In this document: in pieces, positions 44,414 through 53,322 of the stretch
How positions within the stretch are numbered: the first letter of the stretch is position 1
Layout: every line of letters begins with the position of its first letter
Assembly: GCF_002234535.1 (NCBI RefSeq)
Contig: NZ_CP022521.1
Coordinates: 2,852,001 to 2,916,000, forward strand
Origin: Actinoalloteichus hoggarensis
GTDB taxonomy: Bacteria; Actinomycetota; Actinomycetes; Mycobacteriales; Pseudonocardiaceae
Length of the DNA stretch: 64,000 bases
Reading direction: 5' to 3'
The notes under the pieces: model-generated
What the model was told of the DNA's origin: nothing
The model's input: the letters and a program-made list of their open reading frames with translations, nothing else
Databases searched by the model: none
Position numbers and translations under genes: made by a program

Positions 44414-44839
44414 ATGTCCAGTTTCAATGAGGATGTCATCGCCGAGTTCCGGGCGAACGAAGGCCGGGTCGGCGGCCCGTTCGACGGCGTTCCGCTGCTG
44501 TTGTTGACCACCACCGGTCGGCGCAGCGGACTGCCCCGCACCCTGCCGCTGGGCACCATCACCGACGGTGACTCGTTCGTGATCGCCGCCTCCGACTCGG
44601 GCGCGGACAAGCCCCCGCTGTGGTTGGCCAATCTCGAGGCGGACCCGCGCGCGACCATCGAGGTGGGCACCCGCACCATGTCGGTCCGCGCGAGAATCGA
44701 GGCATCCGGTCCGGAGCGCGACCGACTCTACGCGGCCCTGGTGAAGGCGATGCCCCCCTTCGCCGATTACGAGGCCAAGACCACGCGGCTGATCTCGGTC
44801 GTGGTGCTGACGGAGACGGCGGACGCCGAGAACGCCTGA
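44414..44839 (+). CDS. Deazaflavin (F420)-dependent nitroreductase family protein
   Basis: A 141-residue split-barrel protein of the Ddn/FDOR-B family, the second in the window. Matching blocks are LLLLTTTGRRSGLPRTLPLG, FVIAASDSGADKPPLWLANL and FADYEAKTTRLISVVVL. GAGGAGGAGA lies just before the ATG. Predicted cofactor F420, cytoplasmic or membrane-associated quinone reductase-like role. Divergent from MarR, which probably regulates it. Confidence 0.88.
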   Translation: MSSFNEDVIAEFRANEGRVGGPFDGVPLLLLTTTGRRSGLPRTLPLGTITDGDSFVIAASDSGADKPPLWLANLEADPRATIEVGTRTMSVRARIEASGPERDRLYAALVKAMPPFADYEAKTTRLISVVVLTETADAENA

Positions 44840-45310
44840 GCCCGTCTCAGCCGCGGGATGGTCAGCCGATCCCGCCACGAGCGCGGCCGCGGGCCGTCGC
44901 TCTCCCGCGGCGCACCCGAACCGGACGTCGCGGGTCGGACGGCCCCCGGCTCCCGACCGCGCGCCGGCACGCGAGACGTCGAGCGGGACGGCCCCGCACG
45001 GCGTCGACACGCCGGCCCGGTGTCGCACGATCCGGCCGACGATCTTCTCGTCGGTGAAGGCGTACGGAGCCAGGCGGACACTTCGACGTCCTCACCCCGA
45101 CGGCTGCCCGGACACCCTGCCGGCGGGCGGTCGACCCCAACGCACCTCCGGCCGTGATCAGCGGCACAGCGCAGGTCGAATCGATCCCGACGAATCGGGT
45201 TGACGCCCGACGAGACCCGCCAGAGACTCGCTGCGAGCGACGACGAGCCCCTCGGCCTCGGCCGCAGGTCCCGCCCCGATGTTGCTCGACGAGCGGAAGG
45301 CACCTCGACG
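44840..45310. other. Intergenic region, nothing recognised
   Basis: About 470 bp upstream of the MFS gene. No domain-bearing frame was found. It should contain the MFS promoter, but I could not assign it. Confidence 0.4.
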
Positions 45311-46660
45311 ATGAGCGCGCAGGCGACACCGGGTCCACGGGCGCCGGTCACGCTGCGCTCCCTCATTCCCGCCGTCTTCCTGCCCGCCACCCTGTACGGC
45401 CTGGGACAGGGCGCGGCGGCCCCGCTGATCGCCATCACGGCCAGGGAGCTGGGCGCCTCCTTCTCCCTGGCCGGCGTCATCGTCGCCGTGCTCAGCGTCG
45501 GCCAGGTCGTCGGCAACCTGCCCGCCGGGCGACTCGTCGGAGTGCTCGGCGAGCGCGGTGCCCTGCTGGCGGCCTCAGTGCTGGCCGTGCTCGCGGCGGT
45601 GGGCTGCGCGCTGGCGTCGAATCTGCCGACGTTGGCAGCCTCCGTGCTGGTGGCCGGGCTGGCGAACTCGGTCTGGGGCCTGGCGAGACAGACCTTCCTC
45701 ACCGAGGTCGTCCCGCTGCGCCTGCGGGCCAGGGCCATGTCGACCCTGGGCGGCGTGGTGCGCATCGGGTCGTTCGCCGGGCCGCTGATCGGAGCGGGCG
45801 CGCTGCTGCTGCTCGGGCCGCGCGGCGGCTACTGGGTTCAGGTGCTCGCGATCCTCGCGGCGGGGACGATCGTGCTCGTGCTCCCCGACGTCGAACGGCG
45901 CCGCACTCGCGCGGGGGCGGGCGCCCCGGCCCGTCCGCTGCGCATGTTCGTCGAACACCGCAGGCTGTTCGCCACCCTGGGCACGTCGGCGGTCCTGGTC
46001 GGGGCGATCCGAGCCTCGCGCCAGGTCGTCGTCCCGCTGTGGGGGGATCATCTCGGCCTCGATCCGGCCGTCACCAGCCTGATCTACGGCGTCTCCGGCG
46101 CGCTGGACATGCTGTTGTTCTATCCCGCCGGTCGGGTGATGGACCTCTACGGTCGCCGGTTCGTGGCCGTGCCCTCCATGCTGGTCCTCGGCGTGTCCTG
46201 CCTGCTGCTGCCGCTGGCCGGTGGTCCGGTCAGCCTACTGCTCGTCGCGGCGCTGATGGGCGTCGGAAACGGCATGGGCAGCGGGATCATGATGACGCTG
46301 GGCGCCGACCTGGCGCCGCCCGACCGGCGCCCCGCGTTCCTGGCCGCCTGGCGGCTGTGCGTGGACACGGGCGGCAGCACAGGACCGCTGCTGATCGGCG
46401 CGGGCGCCGCCCTCTCGCTGGGCTTCGCGATCGCGGGAATGGGCGTGATCGGCCTGCTCGCGGCGGCCGGCCTGGGCCGGTGGATCGTCGAGCCCGACCG
46501 GGCGGACCTCGCGGCGGGGGGCCGCGGCCGCGTCGCCGGCGCCGATCTACCCGTCGGGGGGCCGGCGATCGTGCTGTCCCGGGACGAGTCCGGCCGGACG
46601 CGGCAGGCGGTCCCGTCGGCCGTGAGCGGCCCGAAGCAGCCGGACGGCGGGAGTCGGTGA
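45311..46660 (+). CDS. MFS transporter
   Basis: A 449-residue major facilitator with 12 predicted helices. Motif A appears as NLPAGRLVGVLGERG between helices 2 and 3 and the second half has AGRVMDLYGRRFVAVPSM. The C-terminal 60 residues are polar. The start ATG has GGAAGG about 11 nt upstream. Resembles drug-efflux or small-molecule exporters; the substrate is unknown. Its stop overlaps the start of a TSUP-type exporter, so the two are co-translated. Confidence 0.87.
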   Translation: MSAQATPGPRAPVTLRSLIPAVFLPATLYGLGQGAAAPLIAITARELGASFSLAGVIVAVLSVGQVVGNLPAGRLVGVLGERGALLAASVLAVLAAVGCALASNLPTLAASVLVAGLANSVWGLARQTFLTEVVPLRLRARAMSTLGGVVRIGSFAGPLIGAGALLLLGPRGGYWVQVLAILAAGTIVLVLPDVERRRTRAGAGAPARPLRMFVEHRRLFATLGTSAVLVGAIRASRQVVVPLWGDHLGLDPAVTSLIYGVSGALDMLLFYPAGRVMDLYGRRFVAVPSMLVLGVSCLLLPLAGGPVSLLLVAALMGVGNGMGSGIMMTLGADLAPPDRRPAFLAAWRLCVDTGGSTGPLLIGAGAALSLGFAIAGMGVIGLLAAAGLGRWIVEPDRADLAAGGRGRVAGADLPVGGPAIVLSRDESGRTRQAVPSAVSGPKQPDGGSR

Positions 46661-47373
46661 GCGGCGTCGAGTTCGTCATCGCGGGTCTGGCCGTCCTCGT
46701 CGGCGCCGCGTTGCAGGGCACGATCGGCCTCGGGCTGGGCATGCTGGCCGGGCCGATCCTCGCGCTGCTCGACCCGACGCTCGTACCGGGGCCGCTGCTG
46801 ATGCTGGCCACCGTGCTGACCCTCGTCGTCGTGCTGCGGGAACGCGCGGCGCTGGACCTCGCGGGCACCGGCTGGGCGCTGGCAGGCCGCGTCCCCGGCA
46901 CCGCGGCGGGTGCGCTGCTCGTCGCGGTGCTCTCGCCGGACGCCGTCACCGTGGTCCTCGCCGCGGTGGTGCTGCTGGGCACCGTGATCAGCGCCCTCGG
47001 CTGGACGCCGCACCCCACTCGGCCCGCGCTGCTGCTCGCGGGGGCGGCCTCCGGGGTGATGGGCACCGCCACCTCGATCGGCGGGCCGCCGATGGCGCTG
47101 GTCTGGCAACGACTCTCCGGGGCGAGGCTGCGCGCGATGATGAGCGCGTTCTTCCTGGTCGGTTGTCTGCTCTCCCTCACGGCGTTGGCGATCGTCGGCG
47201 AACTCACGGTGGACGGGATCGCCGCCGCGGCTCCGCTGATCCCCTTCGTGCTCCTCGGCTACCTGGGATCACGACTGCTGGGCCGCGCCCTGGACCACGG
47301 TCGCCTGCGTGTCCTCGCGCTGAGCGTCTGCGCGGCGAGCGCCCTGATCCTGCTCGCCGGCCACCTCTTCTGA
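46657..47373 (+). CDS. TSUP family permease (TauE/SafE type)
   Basis: A 238-residue membrane protein with about eight helices of the TauE/SafE (DUF81) family. Typical repeats are ALQGTIGLGLGMLAGPILALL near the N-terminus and GVMGTATSIGGPPMALVWQ in the second half. Such proteins move sulfonates, sulfite or other organic anions across the membrane. GTG start coupled by GTGA to the upstream MFS gene. Substrate unknown. Confidence 0.88.
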   Translation: MSGVEFVIAGLAVLVGAALQGTIGLGLGMLAGPILALLDPTLVPGPLLMLATVLTLVVVLRERAALDLAGTGWALAGRVPGTAAGALLVAVLSPDAVTVVLAAVVLLGTVISALGWTPHPTRPALLLAGAASGVMGTATSIGGPPMALVWQRLSGARLRAMMSAFFLVGCLLSLTALAIVGELTVDGIAAAAPLIPFVLLGYLGSRLLGRALDHGRLRVLALSVCAASALILLAGHLF

Positions 47374-48048
47374 GGAGCGGGACGGCGGACCGCCGCACGG
47401 GACCTTCGCCACCCGGCGTCCCGGTCGGACGCCGTCGGCGGCGTGGACACGTCCGGCGGTGCCGACGGCCGCCTGCTGCTCGGTGCCGCATCGTGAGCGG
47501 CGTCGAGGCGGACGGACGGGATCTGCGACGAAGACCGACCGCGGCCCTCAACCCGGTCGACGGAACGGGCAGGGGCGGTGAAGTCGGTTTCGACGCCGCG
47601 CGTCGCTGAGGCGTCGGCGGGCCGGCGCGGCCGCATGAGGCAGGGCGACACCCGCGTGGCGGGGCCGCCGCGACGGCCACAGCATGGCGAATGGCGAGAC
47701 CGGCCGCTGCCCGCCCGTCCCTGCGGCCGCCGAGTCCCGCCGCGGGATCGAGCCGCATCGGCCAGCGCGCCGAGCAGCCCGCGCCGCGGGTGTCGGCGCC
47801 TGGCCCGCCGGGTCGATCGCGGCTACGCCGACCGAAGTCCGACGAGCGGCCTGCCGACGCGTCCGGAGCCGCACGCTCGACCGCCTCGCCGCTTGTTCCG
47901 GCGCGCACCGGAACGAGACCGAGGATCGGCTCATGACCGGGCGCGAAGAGCGGGCCACCGCACGGCGCGGTGGCGGCGAGCCTCGGGCGATCACCGCGGG
48001 TGCCCGCCCGATGTGTCCACCGCGCCGGCCGCCCAGGCGACGCCGCCC
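47374..48048. other. Intergenic region, nothing recognised
   Basis: About 675 bp between convergent genes. Open frames on both strands are Arg/Ala-rich with no recognised domain. A short symmetric CGGCGG-A-CCGCCG lies just after the TSUP stop but is too tight to be a clear terminator. Confidence 0.4.
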
Positions 48049-48894
48049 TCAGTCTCCCGAGGGCAGGATCGTGCGGAGCACCCCCCTGGGCAGGCCACGG
48101 GGTCGCCACTCCCGGGGGTAGCCCAGCGACACCTCTTCGAATCGGACGCCGTCCTCGTAGGTGGTGCGGGGGATGTGCAGGTGCCCGTAGACCACGGCCG
48201 TCGCGTTGAAACGAACGTGCCAGTCCGCGGTGAGCTCGGTGCCACACCACAGCGCGAACTCCGGATACCGCAGGATGCGCGTCGGCTGGCGTGTCATCGG
48301 CCAGTGGTTGATCAGCACCGTCGACGTGCCGGGCGGCAGCGCGGCGAGGCGTTGCTCGGTCTCGGCGACGCGCGCCCGGCCCCAGGCGTCCAGACTCGGG
48401 TACGGGTCGGGATGCAGCAGGTACTCGTCGGTGCAGACCACGCCCGCGTCCATGGCCGCAGCCAGCGCGGTCTCCTTGGTGGTCGTGCCCGCCGGCCGGA
48501 AGGAGTAGTCGTAGAGCAGGAACAACGGGGCCACCGTGACCGGGCCGCCTGAACCCGACCAGACGGGATAGGCGTCCTCCGGGGTGTGCACGTCGAGCTT
48601 CCGGCAGGACTCCACCAGAAGTCGGTAGCGGGCCTCGCCACGCAGGGTCACCGGATCGCCGGGCGTCGTCCACAGATCGTGGTTGCCCGGCGTCCAGATC
48701 ACCTCGGCGAACCGGTCCTTCAACAGGCGCAGCGTCGACTCGACGTCCTCGATGCTGTCGGCCACGTCCCCGGCGACGATCAGCCAGTCGTCCGGGTGAT
48801 TCGGGCGGACGGCCTCGACGATCTCGCGGTTCTCGGCGTGGGTCACATGCAGGTCGCTGGTGGCCAGCAGGCTGCCGCCCGAGGAGACGGTCAT
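48049..48894 (-). CDS. Calcineurin-like metallophosphoesterase
   Basis: A 281-residue phosphoesterase. The metal-binding motifs are all present: ATSDLHV (D-x-H) near residue 12, VAGDVAD (G-D) near 40, TPGNHDLW (G-N-H-D) near 69, INHWPM near 200 and the final GHLHIP near 240. This set predicts a two-metal hydrolase acting on phosphomono- or diesters. No signal peptide, so cytoplasmic. The ATG at 48894 gives a natural N-terminus just before the first strand. Related genes often sit beside phosphopantetheinyl transferases, but none is seen here. Confidence 0.87.
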   Translation of the reverse strand: MTVSSGGSLLATSDLHVTHAENREIVEAVRPNHPDDWLIVAGDVADSIEDVESTLRLLKDRFAEVIWTPGNHDLWTTPGDPVTLRGEARYRLLVESCRKLDVHTPEDAYPVWSGSGGPVTVAPLFLLYDYSFRPAGTTTKETALAAAMDAGVVCTDEYLLHPDPYPSLDAWGRARVAETEQRLAALPPGTSTVLINHWPMTRQPTRILRYPEFALWCGTELTADWHVRFNATAVVYGHLHIPRTTYEDGVRFEEVSLGYPREWRPRGLPRGVLRTILPSGD

Positions 48895-49140
48895 CCGGCG
48901 ACGGGAGCGGTCGCGGTGGACCCGGCCCGCCGGGATCGCACACGTTCGGCGCCGTCGCGCCGGTTTCCTCGGGTCATCACAGTTCACCTTCCCTGGCGGG
49001 CCTGGGGTCGTCACGGTCGCCGGGCGAGCATGTCACCCGGCGCGCCCTCCGTCCACTGTGGCTGGCCGGCTCGGTGGTGCGGCGCCCCCGTCGGTGTCGG
49101 GCATGCCGTCGTCGTCTCGCGAAGCCCGAGGGTCCGGCGG

Positions 49141-50349
49141 TCAGCGTACGGCCCGGTCGGACAGCTCCCGGCGTCCGAGGGAACGGAGATGGACCTCGTC
49201 CGGCCCGTCGGCCAGTCGCAGCGACCGGGCGATCGCCCAGAACCGGGCCAGCGGCAGGTCCTGACTGACGCCCGCGGCTCCGTGCAACTGCACCGCCTTG
49301 TCCAGGATCCACTCGACGGCGCGGGGGACGGCGATCTTGATCGCCTGGATCTCGGTGTGCGCGGCGCGGTTTCCGACGGTGTCCATCAGCCACGCCGTCT
49401 TCAACACCAGCAGCCGGGCCTGCTCGATGCGCACGCGCGACTCGGCGGCCCATTCCCGCACGACGCCCTGATCGGCCAGCGGCCCGCCGAACGCGGTTCG
49501 ACTCGCGGCGCGGTCGCGCACCAGGTCCATGGCCCGTTCCGCCATGCCGAGCAGCCGCATGCAGTGATGAATCCGGCCAGGACCGAGCCGGGCCTGCGCG
49601 ATGGCGAAACCGGACCCCGGCTCGCCGAGCAGATTGCCGAGGGGCACCGCCACGTCGGTGAAGGTGATCTCGGCGTGTCCGCCGTGATCGTCGTCGGCAT
49701 AGCCGAACTGGCTCATGCCTCGGCGGATCGAGACGCCGGGGGTGTCGACGGGAATCAGGATCATGCTCTGCCGCTCCCGCACAGGGCCGTCCTCGGCGGT
49801 GCGGCCCATCACGATGAGCAGCCTGCACTCCGGGTCCATCGCGCCGGAGACGAACCACTTGCGTCCGGTCACGATCCATTCGTCGCCGCGCCGCGTGATG
49901 CTGGTGGCGATGTTGGTGGCGTCCGAGGAGGCGACGTCCGGTTCGGTCATGGCGAACGCCGAGCGGATCTCGGCCGACAGCAGCGGGGCGAGCCAGCGTC
50001 GCCGCTGCTCCTCGTCGCCCGCCAGCGCCAGGATCTCCATGTTCCCGGTGTCCGGCGCGGCGCAGTTCAGCGCCTCCGGAGCGAGCCGGGGGCTCCGACC
50101 CGTGATCTCGGCGAGCGGCGCGTACTGAAGGTTGGTCAGGCCCGCGCCGTGCTCGCCCGGCAGGAACAGGTTCCACAGGCCTCGCCGTCTCGCCTCGGCC
50201 TGGAGTTCGCGCAGCACGGGCGGTCTCGCCCATCTCGTCTCGGCCGGGGTCTGCTCCGTCGCCGGCTCGGCCGGGTAGACGAACTCGTCCATGAACGCGA
50301 GCAGCGTCGCTCGCAGCTCCTCGGTGCGCTGATCGTGCGCGAAGTCCAC
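49141..50349 (-). CDS. Acyl-CoA dehydrogenase, ACAD10/11-like
   Basis: A 402-residue flavoprotein of the acyl-CoA dehydrogenase fold. The sequence pattern is that of the ACAD10/11 branch: LNCAAPDTGNMEILA, FAMTEPDVASSDATN (FAD-binding region), GRKWFVSGAMDPECRLLIVMG, FGYADDDHGGHAEITF and GRIHHCMRLLGMAERAMD, then VQLHGAAGVSQD. In animals ACAD10/11, and in bacteria LvaC-like enzymes, work with an APH-type kinase to convert 4-hydroxyacyl-CoA through a 4-phospho intermediate. An APH-type kinase of exactly that kind lies at 53323. Co-directional with two SDR genes. Confidence 0.88.
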   Translation of the reverse strand: MDFAHDQRTEELRATLLAFMDEFVYPAEPATEQTPAETRWARPPVLRELQAEARRRGLWNLFLPGEHGAGLTNLQYAPLAEITGRSPRLAPEALNCAAPDTGNMEILALAGDEEQRRRWLAPLLSAEIRSAFAMTEPDVASSDATNIATSITRRGDEWIVTGRKWFVSGAMDPECRLLIVMGRTAEDGPVRERQSMILIPVDTPGVSIRRGMSQFGYADDDHGGHAEITFTDVAVPLGNLLGEPGSGFAIAQARLGPGRIHHCMRLLGMAERAMDLVRDRAASRTAFGGPLADQGVVREWAAESRVRIEQARLLVLKTAWLMDTVGNRAAHTEIQAIKIAVPRAVEWILDKAVQLHGAAGVSQDLPLARFWAIARSLRLADGPDEVHLRSLGRRELSDRAVR

Positions 50350-50482
50350 GGTGGTCTCCTGGCCTCTCGTCTCGACGGCGGTGGAGGAACGGGGCTGTGG
50401 CGGTCCCGGCAGGCGGCGTCTCGAACTCCGTGACCGCGGACCGGGACGGCCGCGCCCGGATCGCGTTCTCCCGGGAAGAGGG

Positions 50483-51262
50483 TCAGTGCAGGGTCACCCC
50501 GCCGTCGACCACGAGGGTCTGACCGGTGATCCACGACGACTCCTCCGACGCGAGGAACGCGGCGGCGTCGGCCACGTCGGCGGGCACCCCGAGCCTGCCG
50601 AGGGGATAACCGGCGGCCACCTGCGACTCGCGACCCTCGTAGAGGGCGGCGGCGAATCGGGTCTTGACCACGGCCGGGGCGAGCGCGTTCACCCGGATTC
50701 TCGGGGCGAGCTCGACGGCGAGCTGTTCGGTGAGCCGGATCAACGCGGCCTTGGACGCGCCGTACACGCCGATGGCGGGTGCGGGCCCCAGCCCGGAGAC
50801 CGAGGAGACGCAGACGATCCGGCCGCCGTGCTCGCCCAACCAGGCCCGGTGCGCCTCCTGAACCCAGCCGAGGACCGCGAAGACGTTGACCTCGAAAGTC
50901 TTGCGCACCGACGCCGGGTCCGCGTCCAGCAACGGCCCGTGCACCGGATTGGTGCCGGCGTTGTTCACCAGGACGTCGAGCCTGCCGAAGGTCTCGACGG
51001 TCGCGGCCACGGCCGCCGCCCGATGCGCCGCGTCGTCGCTGCGGCCGGCTATCCCGAGGGCGTGCGTCGGCCCGCCGAGCCCCGTCACCGCCTCGTCGAG
51101 CGACGCGGCGTCGCGCCCGGTGAGACACACCCGCGCGCCCTCCGCGACGAGTCGGCGCGCGATGCCCAGGCCGATGCCCCGGCTCGCGCCGGTGACGAGG
51201 GCGACCTGGCCTGCGAAGCGCCGGGCCTGTGCGGGGGTGCCGTTCACTGTCCTCGAGTTCAT
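50483..51262 (-). CDS. SDR family oxidoreductase
   Basis: A 259-residue classical SDR. The motifs are TGASRGIGLGIA (about 24-35), NNAGTNP, Ser in VSSVSGLG, YGASK with Tyr-Lys and the C-terminal ITGQTLVVDGGV. The first 15 residues are polar. FabG-like in length. In this cluster it may oxidise a hydroxyacyl-CoA or reduce a ketoacyl-CoA intermediate; the direction is not predictable. It lies 133 bp upstream of the acyl-CoA dehydrogenase gene on the same strand. Confidence 0.9.
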   Translation of the reverse strand: MNSRTVNGTPAQARRFAGQVALVTGASRGIGLGIARRLVAEGARVCLTGRDAASLDEAVTGLGGPTHALGIAGRSDDAAHRAAAVAATVETFGRLDVLVNNAGTNPVHGPLLDADPASVRKTFEVNVFAVLGWVQEAHRAWLGEHGGRIVCVSSVSGLGPAPAIGVYGASKAALIRLTEQLAVELAPRIRVNALAPAVVKTRFAAALYEGRESQVAAGYPLGRLGVPADVADAAAFLASEESSWITGQTLVVDGGVTLH

Positions 51263-51436
51263 CGCCGCTCCTCGACCATCGAATGCTCACCGTCCGGGTC
51301 TGGCGTCGGGCCGTGGATGCCACGACGCCGTTCGCCGTCATCGCCGACCCTGCCGGCTTCGGCGGTCGACGTCTCCTGTCCTGCTCCGGGGCCCCACCGG
51401 CGTCGGACTCGGCCGCCAGGGGCTCGAACCCCACCG

Positions 51437-51479
51437 GTCCCGCCTGCGGCAGGGCACGACGGCCCCGCAGGCGCGGGAC
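51437..51479. terminator. Strong hairpin between two SDR genes
   Basis: GTCCCGCCTGCGG pairs with CCGCAGG plus CGGGAC around a 2-nt bulge, giving 13 base pairs with a 15-nt loop. It lies 65 bp beyond the stop of the SDR at 51545 on its 3' side and could end that transcript, or be a structured leader of the next gene. No T-tract. Confidence 0.5.
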
Positions 51480-51544
51480 TGTCTGGGCGAGGGTGTGCGC
51501 GGCCGTCTTGGTCGGGACGCGAGCCCGGGATCCACATCGAACGC

Positions 51545-52387
51545 TCAGGACCGGCCGGCCGGCCTCGGCGTACCGGAGTCCCCGGTCACCTCCGCCGCCC
51601 GGTCCCCCTGCCGACTCCGGGCCCGTCGCATCGCTCCCAGCCACCGGTCCCGGTCGGCGGCACGCCTGCGCTCGTACTCGGCGACCTTCGGGTGCGGCAG
51701 GATCAGGAACGTGCCGCTGCGCAGGGCCGTGATCACGTCCTCGGCGACCCGCTCCGATCCGAGGACCGCGCCGGCGGCCAGGGTGGCGGAGTCCGGGCCC
51801 GCCCCGGCCAGCATCGGGGTCCGGACCCCCTGCGGACAGAGGCATGACACGGCGACGCCCTCGGCAGGGCACGTGATGGCCAGCCATTCCGCCAGCGCCA
51901 CGGTCCCGTGCTTCGTGACGCTGTACGGGGCGGAGTCGACGTTGGTCAGCAGCCCGGCGGCCGAGGCCGTGAGCACGAGCCTGCCGCTGTCCCTGGCCAC
52001 CATCCTGGGCAGCACGTGTGTGGCGGCGTGGACGTGGGCCAGCACGTGCACCTCCCATGATGCGGCCCAGTCGGCGACGTCGCCGAGTCCCCGGCCGCGG
52101 GCGACGCCCGCGTTGGAGCACCACACGTCGATCGGCCCGAGGTCGGACTCGATGCGTGCCACGGCGGCCCCGACCGCGTCGGCGTCGGTGACGTCCACCT
52201 CCAACGCGACCCCGACGCCGCCGGGCAGCGCCTCGGCCGTCTCGGCCGCCGCGGCACCGGCCAGATCGGCGACGACGACGGTGCGCGCGCCCTCGGTGGC
52301 GAGCGCGCGGGCCAGGGCGGCCCCGATTCCGGAGGCACCCCCGGTCACGACCGCGAGGCGGTCCTGGATCGAATACGGAGTCGACAT
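51545..52387 (-). CDS. SDR family oxidoreductase
   Basis: A 280-residue short-chain dehydrogenase. The cofactor motif is TGGASGIGAALA (about 15-26), then SNAGVARG, active-site Ser in LTASAAGLL and the YSVTK pair. The C-terminus lacks the usual D-G-G end and instead has an extended basic tail (YERRRAADRDRWLGAMRRARSR). This is the cP2/cis-diol-like group often annotated as hydroxysteroid or acyl-type dehydrogenases. It is on the same strand as the other SDR and the ACAD gene, separated by a hairpin. A role in acyl-CoA side-chain oxidation fits the neighbourhood. Confidence 0.87.
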   Translation of the reverse strand: MSTPYSIQDRLAVVTGGASGIGAALARALATEGARTVVVADLAGAAAAETAEALPGGVGVALEVDVTDADAVGAAVARIESDLGPIDVWCSNAGVARGRGLGDVADWAASWEVHVLAHVHAATHVLPRMVARDSGRLVLTASAAGLLTNVDSAPYSVTKHGTVALAEWLAITCPAEGVAVSCLCPQGVRTPMLAGAGPDSATLAAGAVLGSERVAEDVITALRSGTFLILPHPKVAEYERRRAADRDRWLGAMRRARSRQGDRAAEVTGDSGTPRPAGRS

Positions 52388-53322
52388 CGTCTCGCGCGTC
52401 CCTCGCCTTCCGTCGTCCGTCCGGGACACCGGACGGCCTGCCGCCGCGCGTCGCCCCGCGGCCGTCGAGTCCGGCGGCCGTCGCCCGTCCGAGCCCGTCC
52501 GTCTCCGTCCGCGGCCGCTCCGGGCGGGGACGAGACCGGCCCCTCGGCACGGCGTCGGCGCGGCACCGACACCGCCGCCGGTCCGTCCGGTGCGCCCGGC
52601 GGGGCCTGCCCACCCGTCGGCGTTCCGTGTCCTGTGGTGATCCCGTGCCGGAGAGTAGACACGGTTCGACGGCCGCGTCTGCCCCCGTCGTCGCGGAGCT
52701 CGATCGGAGGCGGACCCGCGACTCCGGCCTGTCGAGCGACGTCGACGCTGGTCGGAGGCCTGACGGCTCGGGGCGGCCTGCGCGTGGCGGCCGGGTGCCG
52801 ACGGCGTGAGAGGGGGCGCCCGCCCAACTTCGGCCGCTCGCCGCTGTGCGCGGTCCCCGCCGTCCGCCGTGGATCCGAAGCAGCCGTGACCCAGGCCGAC
52901 GGCGTCGACGCGGACACGGTGGCGTCGGATTGATCGGCGCGGGGCGAGTCACCGGTGGCGAGCGGCTTTCCTTGACTCGGTGGCCGGGTCGAGTCCGGGA
53001 CGGGGTCCCACAGGATGCCGGGACGGCCGCCTGACGCGGCCACGCGTGTTCCCCGGCGATCAGTCGACGTCGACTCCGCTGCCGCCCACCTGTCTCGCTG
53101 CCGCCCCCTGTCCTGGCCGCCGCCAACCGGCCTCGCTCCACTCGTTCGACTCGCTGCCACCCACCTGCTTCGCCGACGTCGACGGCCGCCGTCCACGACG
53201 GCCGCCGTCCACGACGCGACGGCGTCCGTGCCCGCCGGCAACCGCACCGCGACCCCGCCAGTTCCGCGAGGCCACACCGGACATCGGCGCCGCCAGGCGG
53301 GGCGCCGCCCGCCGTGTGTCGA
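52388..53322. other. Gene-poor region with short direct repeats
   Basis: About 930 bp on the 5' side of the SDR and the 3' side of the phosphotransferase. A 16-bp direct repeat, ACGGCCGCCGTCCACG, occurs twice in tandem at 53182-53213, and CGCTGCCGCCCACCTG-like pieces recur nearby with about 63 bp spacing. No gene was recognised. Confidence 0.45.

Noticed and set aside
51415-51440. T-loop-like GGTTCGAGCCCC sequence on the minus strand suggesting a tRNA
   Set aside because: The T stem has only three good pairs and no acceptor stem, anticodon arm or D arm could be drawn around it.
50136-53141. 1000-codon open frame on the minus strand
   Set aside because: It runs through the two real SDR genes in another frame, and its translation is Arg/Gly-rich with no domain.
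53080-53240. Possible CRISPR or coding tandem repeat in the gap before the phosphotransferase
   Set aside because: Only one 16-bp unit is duplicated exactly; the other similarities are short and irregular and do not match the 38-bp repeat family.
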